This document shows, piece by piece, positions 1 through 7,970 of a stretch of DNA of 64,000 nucleotides. The notes beneath the pieces were generated by a model. It had not been told where the DNA came from. It ran no database searches and was given only the letters and a program-made list of their open reading frames with translations. The first letter of the stretch is position 1. The number at the start of each line of letters is the position of its first letter. Origin of the DNA: Tritonibacter horizontis. GTDB taxonomy: Bacteria > Pseudomonadota > Alphaproteobacteria > Rhodobacterales > Rhodobacteraceae. The stretch covers positions 1 to 64,000 of the forward strand of contig NZ_LPUY01000100.1 in the NCBI RefSeq assembly GCF_001518015.1. Reading direction: 5' to 3'. A program made the position numbers and the translations under genes.

Positions 1-92
1 CCCCCGAGGTATTTTCAAAAAGATGAAGGGTTTGGCGAATCTCCGGTGGCGTGGCATCTGGAGGGCCAACGTCATTCAAGGGGAGGGCCGAC

Positions 93-860
93 ATGGCGCC
101 GCAGTATCTGGACACCGCCGAAGGGCGACGCATTGCCTATCACAAGAGTGAAGGCCAAGGGCCGACGGTCGTGTTTCTGGGCGGGTTGAAGTCCGATATG
201 GAGGGCACCAAGGCGTTGTTCCTTGAGGCCTGGGCGCAGGCGCGGGGGCAGGCGTTCCTGCGGTTTGACTATTCCGGCCATGGGATGAGTTCGGGGCGGT
301 TTGAGGGCGGATCAATTGCCGACTGGCATGAAGATACGCTGGCGGTGGTGGACCGGTTGACGGAAGGCCCGGTCGTGGCGGTCGGATCGTCGATGGGGGG
401 CTGGCAGGCGCTGTTGCTGGCCAAGGCGCGGGCGGCGCGGATTGCGGGGCTGGTCACGATCGCGGCGGCGCCGGATTTCACTGAGGATGGCTATTGGGCC
501 AATTTCACCGATGCACAGAAGGCGGAATTGGCGGCGCGCGGACAGGTTGAGCTGCCAAGCGATTACATGGAACCCTATGTGGTGACGCAACGGATGATTG
601 ACGATGGCAGGCGCCATCTGGTGCTGCGTTCGGAGCTGGTGTTGCCCTTTGCGGTGCGCTGTCTGCAAGGCACCGATGATTCCGCCGTGTCGACCCAGAC
701 CGCGCTGGCCCTGCTGGACCATGCGCGCTGCGCGGACATGCGGTTGACGCTGGTCAAGGATGCCGATCACCGGTTCTCTGACCCGGCCTGTCTGGACCTG
801 ATCCGGGCGGCGGTGGAAGAGCTGTGTCAGGCTGGGGCGGGTCTGGGGTCGGCGGATTGA
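93..860 (+). CDS. alpha/beta hydrolase
   Basis: A 255-residue serine hydrolase of the alpha/beta fold, without signal peptide, so cytoplasmic. The nucleophile elbow GSSMGG is visible about residue 100, an acidic residue in LQGTDD and a histidine in DADHRF complete a likely Ser-Asp-His triad. The ATG at 93 is chosen because an AGGGGAGGG ribosome site lies just ahead (79-87); an upstream in-frame ATG at 51 lacks one. The family includes esterases and thioesterases such as ABHD10-like enzymes; the substrate cannot be told from sequence. The next gene (VOC protein) follows on the same strand after 76 bases. Confidence 0.85.
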   Translation: MAPQYLDTAEGRRIAYHKSEGQGPTVVFLGGLKSDMEGTKALFLEAWAQARGQAFLRFDYSGHGMSSGRFEGGSIADWHEDTLAVVDRLTEGPVVAVGSSMGGWQALLLAKARAARIAGLVTIAAAPDFTEDGYWANFTDAQKAELAARGQVELPSDYMEPYVVTQRMIDDGRRHLVLRSELVLPFAVRCLQGTDDSAVSTQTALALLDHARCADMRLTLVKDADHRFSDPACLDLIRAAVEELCQAGAGLGSAD

Positions 861-936
861 TTTTGTTTCTGGTTTGTTCTATGCTTTGTGGCAGGACAAT
901 ATCAGGCGCAAATCTGTGGCCTGCGGGAGGAATGTG

Positions 937-1362
937 ATGGAACAAAGAGTAAGCCTGATTACCTTGGGTGTGCGCGATCCTGCGCGGGCGGCGGCGTTCT
1001 ATGAGGCGCTTGGCTGGCAGCGTGCCCAGAGCCCGGATGGCGTCATCGCCTTTGATCTGCTGTCGCAGACGATCGGGCTTTATCCGCTGGAGAAGCTGGC
1101 GGAGGACCTTGGCCTGCCGGTGGAGGCGCTGGGAACCGGGGCGATGACGCTGAGCCACAACGTCAGAACGGCCGCGGAGGTCGCGCCGCTGATGGCCCGT
1201 GCCGAGGCGGCGGGGGCGGAGATCCTGCGCCCGGCGGGGCCGATTTTCTGGGGCGGCACCATCGGGTATTTCCGCGCACCGGATGGGCATATCTGGGAGA
1301 TTGCGCATAATCCGTTTTCGCCGCTGGCCCCTGACGGAAGGTTTCGCTGGGAGGGGTATTGA
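937..1362 (+). CDS. VOC family (glyoxalase/bleomycin resistance fold) protein
   Basis: A 141-residue protein with the vicinal-oxygen-chelate fold: N-terminal SLITLGVRDPARAAAFYEALGW and the C-terminal FRAPDGHIWEIAHNP pattern of the second beta-alpha-beta-beta-beta unit. The Glu in WEIAHNP is a usual metal ligand; other ligands are not clearly conserved, so it may bind a ligand without catalysing a glyoxalase reaction. The ATG at 937 has GGGAGG at 925-930. Substrate unknown. It sits between two alpha/beta hydrolases on the same strand. Confidence 0.85.
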   Translation: MEQRVSLITLGVRDPARAAAFYEALGWQRAQSPDGVIAFDLLSQTIGLYPLEKLAEDLGLPVEALGTGAMTLSHNVRTAAEVAPLMARAEAAGAEILRPAGPIFWGGTIGYFRAPDGHIWEIAHNPFSPLAPDGRFRWEGY

Positions 1363-1479
1363 TGAGGACACACATCTTTAACCAATCCCCGGCATAGTAA
1401 AAAAGTCCTTGCTGCCCCTCACTTAGGGACGTGTAGTAACCCCAAGCGCCACCATAGGCGCGTGGAACGGGCAGACAAT

Positions 1480-2244
1480 ATGACGAAAACAGCACGGATT
1501 GACCCGGCTGACTTGTCCCGGCGACCGCTTGTGGTGGTGCCGGGCTTCATGAGTGACAGCCGGGTATGGGAAACGCAGGTGCGGCTTTTGTCGCGGTACC
1601 TGCCGGTGACCGTCGCCCCTGTTACCGGCGGCGGGCGGGTCGAGGATGTGGCGCTTGCGCTGCTCGATGATTTGCCACGCTGCTTTACCGTGATCGGAAC
1701 AGGATTGGGCGGCGCCATTGCCATGGCGATGTTGCAGCGCGCGCCGGAGCGGATCGCGGGGATCGGGCTGATCGCCACCAGTCCGCTTGCTGAAACGCCG
1801 GCCAAGGCGGCTGAGCGCGAACCCTGGATCATCCGGGCCCGCACCGGGCGGTTGCGAGGGGTGATGCAGGAGGTGTTCCCAAGCGCGACGCTGGCGCCGG
1901 GACCGCGCCGTGGCCAGATCATGGCGGAGATTGCGGATATGGCGGACGATCTGGGGACAGAGCTGTTTGTCGAACAAAGTCGGATGCTGCAGCGGCGGAG
2001 CGACCAGCAGGCAACGCTGCGTCGGGCGGACCAGCCCGGGCTGGTGATTTGCGGCGTGCATGACAAGATCATCCCGGCGCGTCGGCAGCTCTTTACGGCG
2101 GAGCTGATGCGGCATGCGCGAATCGAGATCCTTGAAGATGCGGGACATTTGCCGCTGATGGAACAGCCGGAGCGGGTCTCTCAGATCCTGTGCGACTGGT
2201 TGTTGCCCCGGGTCGAGGTGGAAGAGCTGCGCCAGACGGGCTGA
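1480..2244 (+). CDS. alpha/beta hydrolase
   Basis: A 254-residue alpha/beta hydrolase. PLVVVPGFMSDSRVW near the N-terminus matches the usual oxyanion strand, and GTGLGG occupies the nucleophile elbow, where the expected Ser is replaced by Leu-Gly context (G-T-G-L-G-G), so the classic G-x-S-x-G serine is missing. ICGVHDKIIP and EDAGHLPLMEQP match the acid and histidine strands. The lost nucleophile suggests a non-canonical or degenerate enzyme. The start may be ATG 1480 or GTG 1462 in the same frame; no ribosome site decides. No convincing operon partner. Confidence 0.8.
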   Translation: MTKTARIDPADLSRRPLVVVPGFMSDSRVWETQVRLLSRYLPVTVAPVTGGGRVEDVALALLDDLPRCFTVIGTGLGGAIAMAMLQRAPERIAGIGLIATSPLAETPAKAAEREPWIIRARTGRLRGVMQEVFPSATLAPGPRRGQIMAEIADMADDLGTELFVEQSRMLQRRSDQQATLRRADQPGLVICGVHDKIIPARRQLFTAELMRHARIEILEDAGHLPLMEQPERVSQILCDWLLPRVEVEELRQTG

Positions 2245-2437
2245 GGGCGGGCGAGGTCAGGGTCGCCAACGCGGCCAGGCAAGTGGCGGACACCCCGCGC
2301 AATCAGACAGGCGTGCCCTTTGGGGTGGTTCGGACCCCGCGGAGCGGGGAGCAGAACAAAGAGAACGAACAGCACCGGACAGGCCGAAGGCCGGACCAGC
2401 GGGGGCATCGGCAGGATCGGCAGGAGGGGGGCCTAAA

Positions 2438-3052
2438 CTAGGGCTTGCACGGTTTGTCGCTTGTCAGCGCGTTGCGCTCCGCCTTGGACAGCACCTGTGG
2501 CGCCACCACCGGCGCTCCGGTGGCAATATCGAACAGCGGCGTTTGCCGCCAGCGACCGGAGAGGCGCGCGGGCACCATGCGGGTCATCAGCCGATAGGTC
2601 ATCCGGGCGGCGCCTTTGTGAGCCGGTGGTTTGCCGCGTCTGGGAATGAAGGCCTGGGCGATGATCCGCCCCAGCCGGTCCGGCGTGGCAAAGAGCGCGC
2701 TACGCACCGCGACAAAGGGCAGCTTGGGGCTGCGCGGCGTGTTGAACAACGGTGTCCCGCAACAGCCCGCAAACCACCGAAACATTCCGCGCGGCGACAG
2801 TTGCAGCAGCCGTAAATGCTCTGCACCCTGGTCGATATGCAGCATATCCGGGCTGAGCTGAAGCAAGTCGACGCCGCTGCCAGCGGGGTCGGGGCAGCTG
2901 TGGTAAAGCTCCACCGCGCGGCAATCCGCGCAGTGGCACAGGATACGGCTGCAATGACGTTCTGCCCCGCGCGAAATATGCCCGGCGAGGGATCCGCACT
3001 GGCAGGCGAAAGTCAGCGCGTCACCGGGCCCGGAGGCGGTCTTTGCGGCCAT
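2438..3052 (-). CDS. DUF6151 / GFA-like zinc-binding protein
   Basis: A 204-residue protein with Cys pairs typical of the glutathione-dependent formaldehyde-activating (GFA) zinc fold: CQCGS near residue 17, CHCADCRA around residue 39 and WFAGCCGTPLFN around residue 94. DUF6151 is the best family name I can give; enzymatic activity is unproven for such proteins. It begins two bases after the phaZ stop codon on the same strand, so it is almost certainly cotranscribed with phaZ. A role in PHA metabolism is therefore possible but only inferred from position. Confidence 0.8.
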   Translation of the reverse strand: MAAKTASGPGDALTFACQCGSLAGHISRGAERHCSRILCHCADCRAVELYHSCPDPAGSGVDLLQLSPDMLHIDQGAEHLRLLQLSPRGMFRWFAGCCGTPLFNTPRSPKLPFVAVRSALFATPDRLGRIIAQAFIPRRGKPPAHKGAARMTYRLMTRMVPARLSGRWRQTPLFDIATGAPVVAPQVLSKAERNALTSDKPCKP

Positions 3053-3054
3053 GG

Positions 3055-4332
3055 TTATTTCGCCGCAGTTCGGACAGGCTTGGTCCCTCGGGTCGGTTTG
3101 TCACGGGCGTTGGCATCCATGAATTCGATCACCAGCGGGCGGATGTTGTTGCGCCAGGCGCGGCCGGCAAAAATGCCGTAATGGCCGGCGTCGGGTTCCA
3201 CATGGCTGGCTTTCTTGCTGTCGGGCAGGCCGGTGCACAGATCAAGCGCCGCGATGCACTGGCCGGGGGCCGAGATGTCATCCTTGGCGCCTTCGACCGT
3301 TTTGACCGCAACATCGGTGATTTTCCCGATGTCCACATGTTTGCCTTCGACGGTGAATTCGTTCTTCGCGATCTCGCGATTCTTGAAGACACGTTCCACC
3401 GTTGAGAGGTAGAATTCCGCAGGCATGTCCATCACCGCGAGATATTCGTCGTAAAAGCGGTTGTGGGCGTCGTGGTCGGTCGCTTCGCCGCGACAGACCC
3501 GCATGATTTGATCGGAGAAGGCTTTGGAATGGCGCTCCATGTTCATCGACATGAAGGACGACAGCTGCAGGAGGCCGGGATAGACCGCGCGGCCGACGCC
3601 TTTGTATTTGAAGCCGACGCGCTGGATCATGGTCTGTTCCAGCTGTCCCATGGTGACGCGGTGGCCAAAGTCGGTGACGTCGGTCGGGGTCGCATCCGGG
3701 TCGACCGGCCCCCCGATCAGGGTCAGCGACGAGGGCTGCGCCTTGGGTTCCTCTGCGGCGAGGTAGGCGGTGGCGGCCAGGGTCAGCGGGGCCGGTTGGC
3801 AGACGGCGACCACGTGGCATTCGGGGCCCAGCTCGCGCATGAAATCAACGAGGTAGAGCGTATAATCCTCGACATCGAATTTGCCGGCCGAGACCGGAAT
3901 GTCGCGAGCGTTGTGCCAGTCTGTCACATAGACTTCGCAGTTTTCGATGAGGCTTTTGACGGTGGAGCGCAGGAGGGTCGCGTAGTGGCCGGACATCGGC
4001 GCAACAACCAGAACCTTGCGGGGCTGTTCCGGGCGATCGGTGACCCGGAAGTGGATCAGATCGCCAAAGGGTTTTTCGACCACGGTGTCGATCTCGACCA
4101 GGTGGTCCCTGCCGTCGGCGAGGGTGGTGTCGTGAATGCCCCAGTCGGGCTTTGCCACCATGCGCTCAAAACTGCGCTCGGTGACCTGTCCCCAAGCAGC
4201 AACCCAGCTGAGCATTGGGTTGGGCACGGCAGCATAGGCAGGGTAGGAAGCCATGGACAGGGCGGTGGCGCCGAGCCATTGGTTCGCGTTGCGAACCGTC
4301 TCCATCAGATCGTAGGACATCATGTAGCGCAT
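3055..4332 (-). CDS. phaZ: intracellular polyhydroxyalkanoate depolymerase
   Basis: A 425-residue cytoplasmic PHA depolymerase that mobilises stored polyester on the granule surface. It has the PhaZ1-type layout, with a catalytic Cys in VAVCQPA (Cys178) in place of the serine of a lipase box, an Asp region (GGPVDPDATP) and a C-terminal histidine in EPDAGHYGIFAG. The ATG at 4332 is preceded by an AAGGAG site; a longer frame to 4440 has no such site and would run into the divergent phaC promoter. It is transcribed away from phaC across 148 bases and followed directly by the DUF6151 gene. Confidence 0.95.
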   Translation of the reverse strand: MRYMMSYDLMETVRNANQWLGATALSMASYPAYAAVPNPMLSWVAAWGQVTERSFERMVAKPDWGIHDTTLADGRDHLVEIDTVVEKPFGDLIHFRVTDRPEQPRKVLVVAPMSGHYATLLRSTVKSLIENCEVYVTDWHNARDIPVSAGKFDVEDYTLYLVDFMRELGPECHVVAVCQPAPLTLAATAYLAAEEPKAQPSSLTLIGGPVDPDATPTDVTDFGHRVTMGQLEQTMIQRVGFKYKGVGRAVYPGLLQLSSFMSMNMERHSKAFSDQIMRVCRGEATDHDAHNRFYDEYLAVMDMPAEFYLSTVERVFKNREIAKNEFTVEGKHVDIGKITDVAVKTVEGAKDDISAPGQCIAALDLCTGLPDSKKASHVEPDAGHYGIFAGRAWRNNIRPLVIEFMDANARDKPTRGTKPVRTAAK

Positions 4333-4418
4333 GTGCGTCTCCTTGGCGGTGCTTTGCGTGCCGCGGTCTTGGCCGTATGTTGCCGGAGGATACCGGCGGA
4401 TTCGAACCCGAGGCCGCT

Positions 4419-4447
4419 TTGCCGTACACTGGCGAGGCAAGTATTCT
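4419..4447 (+). promoter_or_regulatory. predicted sigma-70 promoter of phaC
   Basis: TTGCCG at 4419-4424 and TATTCT at 4442-4447 are separated by exactly 17 bases, 34 bases upstream of the phaC ATG. The -10 element overlaps the first bases of the CTGC-N3-GCAG site beside it, the arrangement expected for a repressed promoter. Prediction from sequence only. Confidence 0.5.
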
Positions 4448-4456
4448 GCACAGCAG
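4446..4456. promoter_or_regulatory. predicted PhaR operator in the phaZ-phaC intergenic region
   Basis: CTGCACAGCAG fits the CTGC-N3-GCAG pattern described for PhaR of Rhodobacter/Paracoccus relatives. It overlaps the predicted phaC -10 box and lies 24 bases before the phaC start, and could influence divergent phaZ as well. The same pattern recurs before phaP and, with one extra spacer base, before phaR. Confidence 0.65.
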
Positions 4457-4480
4457 AAAGATTAAGAGGGTTTTATTAAG

Positions 4481-6322
4481 ATGACAACAACCGACAAGGC
4501 GATTGACGCGACTTCGACGGAACAGATTGACCGGCTTAAGGAAAATCTTGAACGTGTGGAGCTGTTGTCCAAGCGCCTGGTGGATGTCCTGGCTCAGAAG
4601 AAGCCCCATAACCCAGGATTGGACGCTCCGAATCAGGAGCTCTTTGCACGTGCAGCATCGAGCTATTGGGCGGCGATGGCGCAGAACCCGACCAGGCTGC
4701 TGGAACAACAGGTGTCGTTCTGGGGCAAATCGGTGCTGAATTACGCCGAGGCCCAGCAGATGATGGCGAACGCGCTGAGCGCCGAGCCAAAGGACGCGGC
4801 GGAGGCAGAAGCAGAGGCGCCGCCGCAGCCCTCCGGCCCGCCGGACCGCCGCTTTGCCAATCCGATGTGGGACAAGATCCCATATTTCAAATTCATCCGA
4901 GACCAGTATCTGACCAATGCCGAGGCGATCCGGATTGCCGTGGAAAAGGTGGAAGATCTGGACCGGATCGACAAGCAGCGCCTGAGCTATTTTGCCGACC
5001 AGATCATCAACATGATGGCGCCGACAAATTTCCTGGCGACCAATCCGGATGCGCTGGAAAAGGCACTGGAGACGGACGGCCAGTCGCTGATTGACGGGCT
5101 GGAGAATCTGGTCGCCGATCTGGAGGCCAACGACGGCGAGCTGATCGTGCGGCTGGCCGATGAAACCGCGTTCGAGATCGGGACCAATATTGCCACCACG
5201 CCCGGCGATGTGGTGTTTCGCAACCGGATGATGGAGCTGATCCAGTACCGCCCGACCACCGAAACGGTGCATGAGACGCCCATCGTGCTGTTTCCGCCCT
5301 GGATCAACAAGTTCTATATCCTCGACCTCAAGGAAAAGAACAGCCTGATCAAGTGGATCACCGATCAGGGCTATACGCTGTTCGTGGTCTCCTGGGTCAA
5401 CCCGGACCAATCTTATGCCGATACCACGCTGGAGGATTACGTCGAGGAGGGGTTCCTGAAGGCAATTGAGGTCAGCAAGCAGATTTGCGGCGTCGATCAG
5501 GTCAATGCGGTTGGCTATTGCATTGCCGGCACCACGCTGAGCCTGACGCTGTCGCTGATGAAACAGCGGGGCGATACCTCCGTCAAATCAGCGACCTTCT
5601 TTACCGCGCTGACGGATTTTTCCGATCAGGGCGATTTCACCCCCTTCCTGCAGAACGACTTTGTCGATGCGATCGAGGAAGAGGTCGGTGATGACGGTGT
5701 GATGCCGCATTATATCATGGCGCGGACCTTTTCGTTCCTTCGGGCCAATGACCTGGTCTATGGCCCGGCGATCCGCAGCTACATGATGGGGGAGACGCCG
5801 CCAGCCTTTGATCTGCTCTATTGGAACGGCGACGGGGCCAACCTGCCGGCCAAGATGGCCGTGCAGTATCTGCGTCGCCTGTGCCAGCAGAACCAATTCG
5901 CCCGCGAGGGGTTTGAAATGTTCGGCCACACCCTACATCTGAGTGAGGTCGACGTGCCCCTGATGGCGATCACCTGCGAAACGGACCACATCGCGCGCTG
6001 GAAGGACTGCTATAACGGCGTGCAGCAGATGGGGTCGCGGTCCAAGACATTTGTGGTCAGCCAGTCCGGCCATATCGCAGGCATTGTGAACCCGGTCAGC
6101 CGCAACAAATACGGCCATTACGTCAATGACGATCTCGCGCTTGATTCGGAGACCTGGATGCAGGGGGCTGAATTCCACGAGGGATCCTGGTGGCCCAGAT
6201 GGGAACGTTGGCTGAAGAAACGGGCGGGCAAGCAGGTGCCTGCGCGCGTCCCTGGTACAGAGGCGTTTCCTGCCATTGACGCCGCGCCTGGTCAGTATGT
6301 CCGCGTAAAGGCACGCCTTTAA
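4481..6322 (+). CDS. phaC: class I poly(R)-hydroxyalkanoic acid synthase
   Basis: A 613-residue class I PHA synthase, which polymerises hydroxyacyl-CoA into storage polyester. The lipase-box-like GYCIAG places the nucleophilic Cys at residue 347; ETDHIARW supplies the Asp and SQSGHIAGIVNP the His of the triad. The N-terminal ~200 residues are the usual variable PhaC_N region with an acidic, Ala-rich insert (DAAEAEAEAPP). An AGAGGG site precedes the ATG at 4481. Divergent from phaZ, with phaP and phaR following on the same strand, it forms a typical alphaproteobacterial pha locus. Confidence 0.97.
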   Translation: MTTTDKAIDATSTEQIDRLKENLERVELLSKRLVDVLAQKKPHNPGLDAPNQELFARAASSYWAAMAQNPTRLLEQQVSFWGKSVLNYAEAQQMMANALSAEPKDAAEAEAEAPPQPSGPPDRRFANPMWDKIPYFKFIRDQYLTNAEAIRIAVEKVEDLDRIDKQRLSYFADQIINMMAPTNFLATNPDALEKALETDGQSLIDGLENLVADLEANDGELIVRLADETAFEIGTNIATTPGDVVFRNRMMELIQYRPTTETVHETPIVLFPPWINKFYILDLKEKNSLIKWITDQGYTLFVVSWVNPDQSYADTTLEDYVEEGFLKAIEVSKQICGVDQVNAVGYCIAGTTLSLTLSLMKQRGDTSVKSATFFTALTDFSDQGDFTPFLQNDFVDAIEEEVGDDGVMPHYIMARTFSFLRANDLVYGPAIRSYMMGETPPAFDLLYWNGDGANLPAKMAVQYLRRLCQQNQFAREGFEMFGHTLHLSEVDVPLMAITCETDHIARWKDCYNGVQQMGSRSKTFVVSQSGHIAGIVNPVSRNKYGHYVNDDLALDSETWMQGAEFHEGSWWPRWERWLKKRAGKQVPARVPGTEAFPAIDAAPGQYVRVKARL

Positions 6323-6441
6323 GTCGGGCAGGGGCGAGGACCGGATCGCGCAGCGCCCCAACAGGGCGGCGGCGATTGTCAGAGGCGCGCCTGCATGAAG
6401 CCGGGAAAACCGGCACTTGCGTAAATGTACGGTGAAATTTG

Positions 6442-6452
6442 CTGCGTCGCAG
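6442..6452. promoter_or_regulatory. predicted PhaR operator 1 of phaP
   Basis: CTGCGTCGCAG, a perfect CTGC-N3-GCAG palindrome, 28 bases centre to centre from a second copy and just upstream of the predicted phaP -35 box. Its position argues that the phaP reading frame begins at 6543 and not at upstream ATGs. Confidence 0.7.
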
Positions 6453-6461
6453 AAAATTCAC

Positions 6462-6490
6462 TTGAAATGCTGCGCCGCAGCATGCATATT
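6462..6490 (+). promoter_or_regulatory. predicted sigma-70 promoter of phaP
   Basis: TTGAAA (6462-6467) and CATATT (6485-6490) are 17 bases apart. The second PhaR palindrome occupies the spacer, so repressor binding would block polymerase directly. Prediction from sequence only. Confidence 0.55.
6470..6480. promoter_or_regulatory. predicted PhaR operator 2 of phaP
   Basis: CTGCGCCGCAG, a perfect CTGC-N3-GCAG palindrome inside the 17-base spacer of the predicted phaP promoter. Together with the copy at 6442-6452 it makes a tandem operator, consistent with phasin being the main PhaR target in related bacteria. Confidence 0.7.
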
Positions 6491-6542
6491 GATCTCAACA
6501 GCGGGACAGGCCCGCTCGCAACGTGAACAAGGAATGAGTACC

Positions 6543-6989
6543 ATGGCCAAGACCCAAGATTTTTCCGCTATGATGAAAGACATGATGGCGTCCTTCCCAA
6601 TGGACACTTCCGCGATGGAAGACATGTTCAAAAATACCGCCGCGCTGAACGAGAAGCTGTCTTCCGTTGCGCTGGACGCGGCTGGCAAATCTGCCGAGAT
6701 TTCCTCCAAATGGACCAAGGACACCCTGAGCAAGATCGGTGAAATGTCCAAAGCGAAGACCGAGCCGGCCGACTATGCCAAGGCGGCAACCGATTTCGCG
6801 TCTTCTTCTGCCGAAGTCGCAGCCGAAAACATGGCCGCCTTTGCTGAAGTCGCGAAAAAGGTCCAGATGGACACCGTCGAGCTTCTGATGTCCGCTGGCA
6901 AGGACATGTCCGAAGAAGCAACGGCTGCGATGAAGAAAGCCACCGAAGAGGTGACCAGCGCAACCAAGAAAGCCGCCGCCGCGAAGTAA
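6543..6989 (+). CDS. phaP: phasin family protein
   Basis: A 148-residue phasin, the amphipathic helical protein that coats PHA granules. It is rich in Ala, Lys, Met and Ser with no cysteine, ends in a Lys/Ala-rich tail (ATKKAAAAK), and has the phasin_2-type helical composition. The ATG at 6543 has AAGGA nine bases upstream; the frame continues upstream to 6417 but that part covers the promoter and both PhaR palindromes, so it is not coding. A strong terminator follows at 7055. Confidence 0.93.
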   Translation: MAKTQDFSAMMKDMMASFPMDTSAMEDMFKNTAALNEKLSSVALDAAGKSAEISSKWTKDTLSKIGEMSKAKTEPADYAKAATDFASSSAEVAAENMAAFAEVAKKVQMDTVELLMSAGKDMSEEATAAMKKATEEVTSATKKAAAAK

Positions 6990-7054
6990 CGCGAAGGCCG
7001 ATACGTCCGGGGTCCACGCGCAGCTCTCCTCCCTTTGTACCGGGGACCTCGAAG

Positions 7055-7084
7055 AAAAGGGCAGACCAATGGTCTGCCCTTTTT
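7055..7084 (+). terminator. intrinsic terminator after phaP
   Basis: A 13-base perfect stem (AAAAGGGCAGACC paired with GGTCTGCCCTTTT) with a 3-base AAT loop, ending in a T run. It isolates phaP transcription from phaR and, being symmetrical, could work in both directions. Confidence 0.9.
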
Positions 7085-7167
7085 CACGGCCGATGCGGCT
7101 GCTGGCCAAGCAATTGTCCGGCTTTTGCCGCACCTGCAGCCCTTTGGGCCGCCGCGCCGCACCGATG

Positions 7168-7179
7168 CTGCGGGGGCAG
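7168..7179. promoter_or_regulatory. possible PhaR operator upstream of phaR
   Basis: CTGCGGGGGCAG is a CTGC-N4-GCAG variant 88 bases before the phaR start and after the phaP terminator. It would allow PhaR autoregulation. The one-base longer spacer and GC-rich centre make it weaker than the sites at phaC and phaP. Confidence 0.35.
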
Positions 7180-7267
7180 GGGGCATCCCCTTTTGTTTTC
7201 TATGCTTTCTTTTTTAAACCGCCTCGCCTAGGGTTTTTGAAACACGCAAAATTCCGGAGGAGCGACA

Positions 7268-7819
7268 ATGGCGGACAAGGATAAACCTCTGCTCATAAAG
7301 CGCTATGCCAGCCGTAGGCTCTATAATACCGAAACCAGCGATTACGTGACGCTGGAGGATATTGCGGGGTTCATCCGGGACGGACGCGAAGTTCAGATCA
7401 TCGACCTGAAATCCGGCGACGACCTGACCCGCCAGTACCTGTTGCAGATCATCGCCGAACACGAGAGCCGGGGCGAAAACGTGCTGCCGGTGACGGTGCT
7501 GAACGATCTGGTGCGCAGCTATATGGTGCCCGGCGGCGGTGTGATGCCGCAGTTCCTGCAGACCTCGTTTGATATGCTGCGCGAGAGCCAGTCGAAGATG
7601 ATGGAAAACATGAGCGCCATGAACCCGATTGCGCAGATGCCCGGCTTTGAGGCGATGAAGGCGCAGCAGGAAGCGTTCCTCAAGGCGATGACCGGCGGTT
7701 TCAGCGGTGGCTGGACCGGGGGCGGCGAAGAGGGGGATGCGAACGACGGCGAAGAGGATCTCGGCTCTATCAAACGGCAATTGGCAGAGCTTCAGGAAAA
7801 ACTCTCCAAGATGAGCTGA
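7268..7819 (+). CDS. phaR: polyhydroxyalkanoate synthesis repressor
   Basis: A 183-residue PhaR. The highly conserved N-terminal domain (IKRYASRRLYNTETSDYVTL, residues 10-29) binds DNA and polymer; the following PHB-accumulation domain spans roughly residues 65-115, and the C-terminus is Gly/Glu-rich and ends in a short coiled segment. PhaR represses phasin genes until granules titrate it. GGAGG stands five to nine bases ahead of the ATG. Matching palindromes before phaC, phaP and phaR point to these genes as its targets. Confidence 0.96.
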   Translation: MADKDKPLLIKRYASRRLYNTETSDYVTLEDIAGFIRDGREVQIIDLKSGDDLTRQYLLQIIAEHESRGENVLPVTVLNDLVRSYMVPGGGVMPQFLQTSFDMLRESQSKMMENMSAMNPIAQMPGFEAMKAQQEAFLKAMTGGFSGGWTGGGEEGDANDGEEDLGSIKRQLAELQEKLSKMS

Positions 7820-7840
7820 GTGCCGCCTGAAACGTGGAAC

Positions 7841-7867
7841 AAAGCCCCGGTTTGGCCGGGGCTTTTT
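7841..7867. terminator. terminator between phaR and the convergent aminotransferase gene
   Basis: AAGCCCCGG pairs with CCGGGGCTT around a short TTTG-type loop, followed by TTTTTT on the plus strand and preceded by AAA, so it may terminate both phaR and the gene coming from the right. Confidence 0.85.
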
Positions 7868-7970
7868 TGTATCTTACGCCTTGTGGATTGTTGCCCGCAC
7901 AGGCCGACGCCCACGATCACAGGCTGACGCCAGCGATCAAACCGGCGACAGACTGGGGCATGGGCGGAGA

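Noticed and set aside
2334-2349. CCCCGC/GCGGGG hairpin after the hydrolase gene
   Set aside because: No T run and short stem in GC-rich DNA; not enough to call a terminator.
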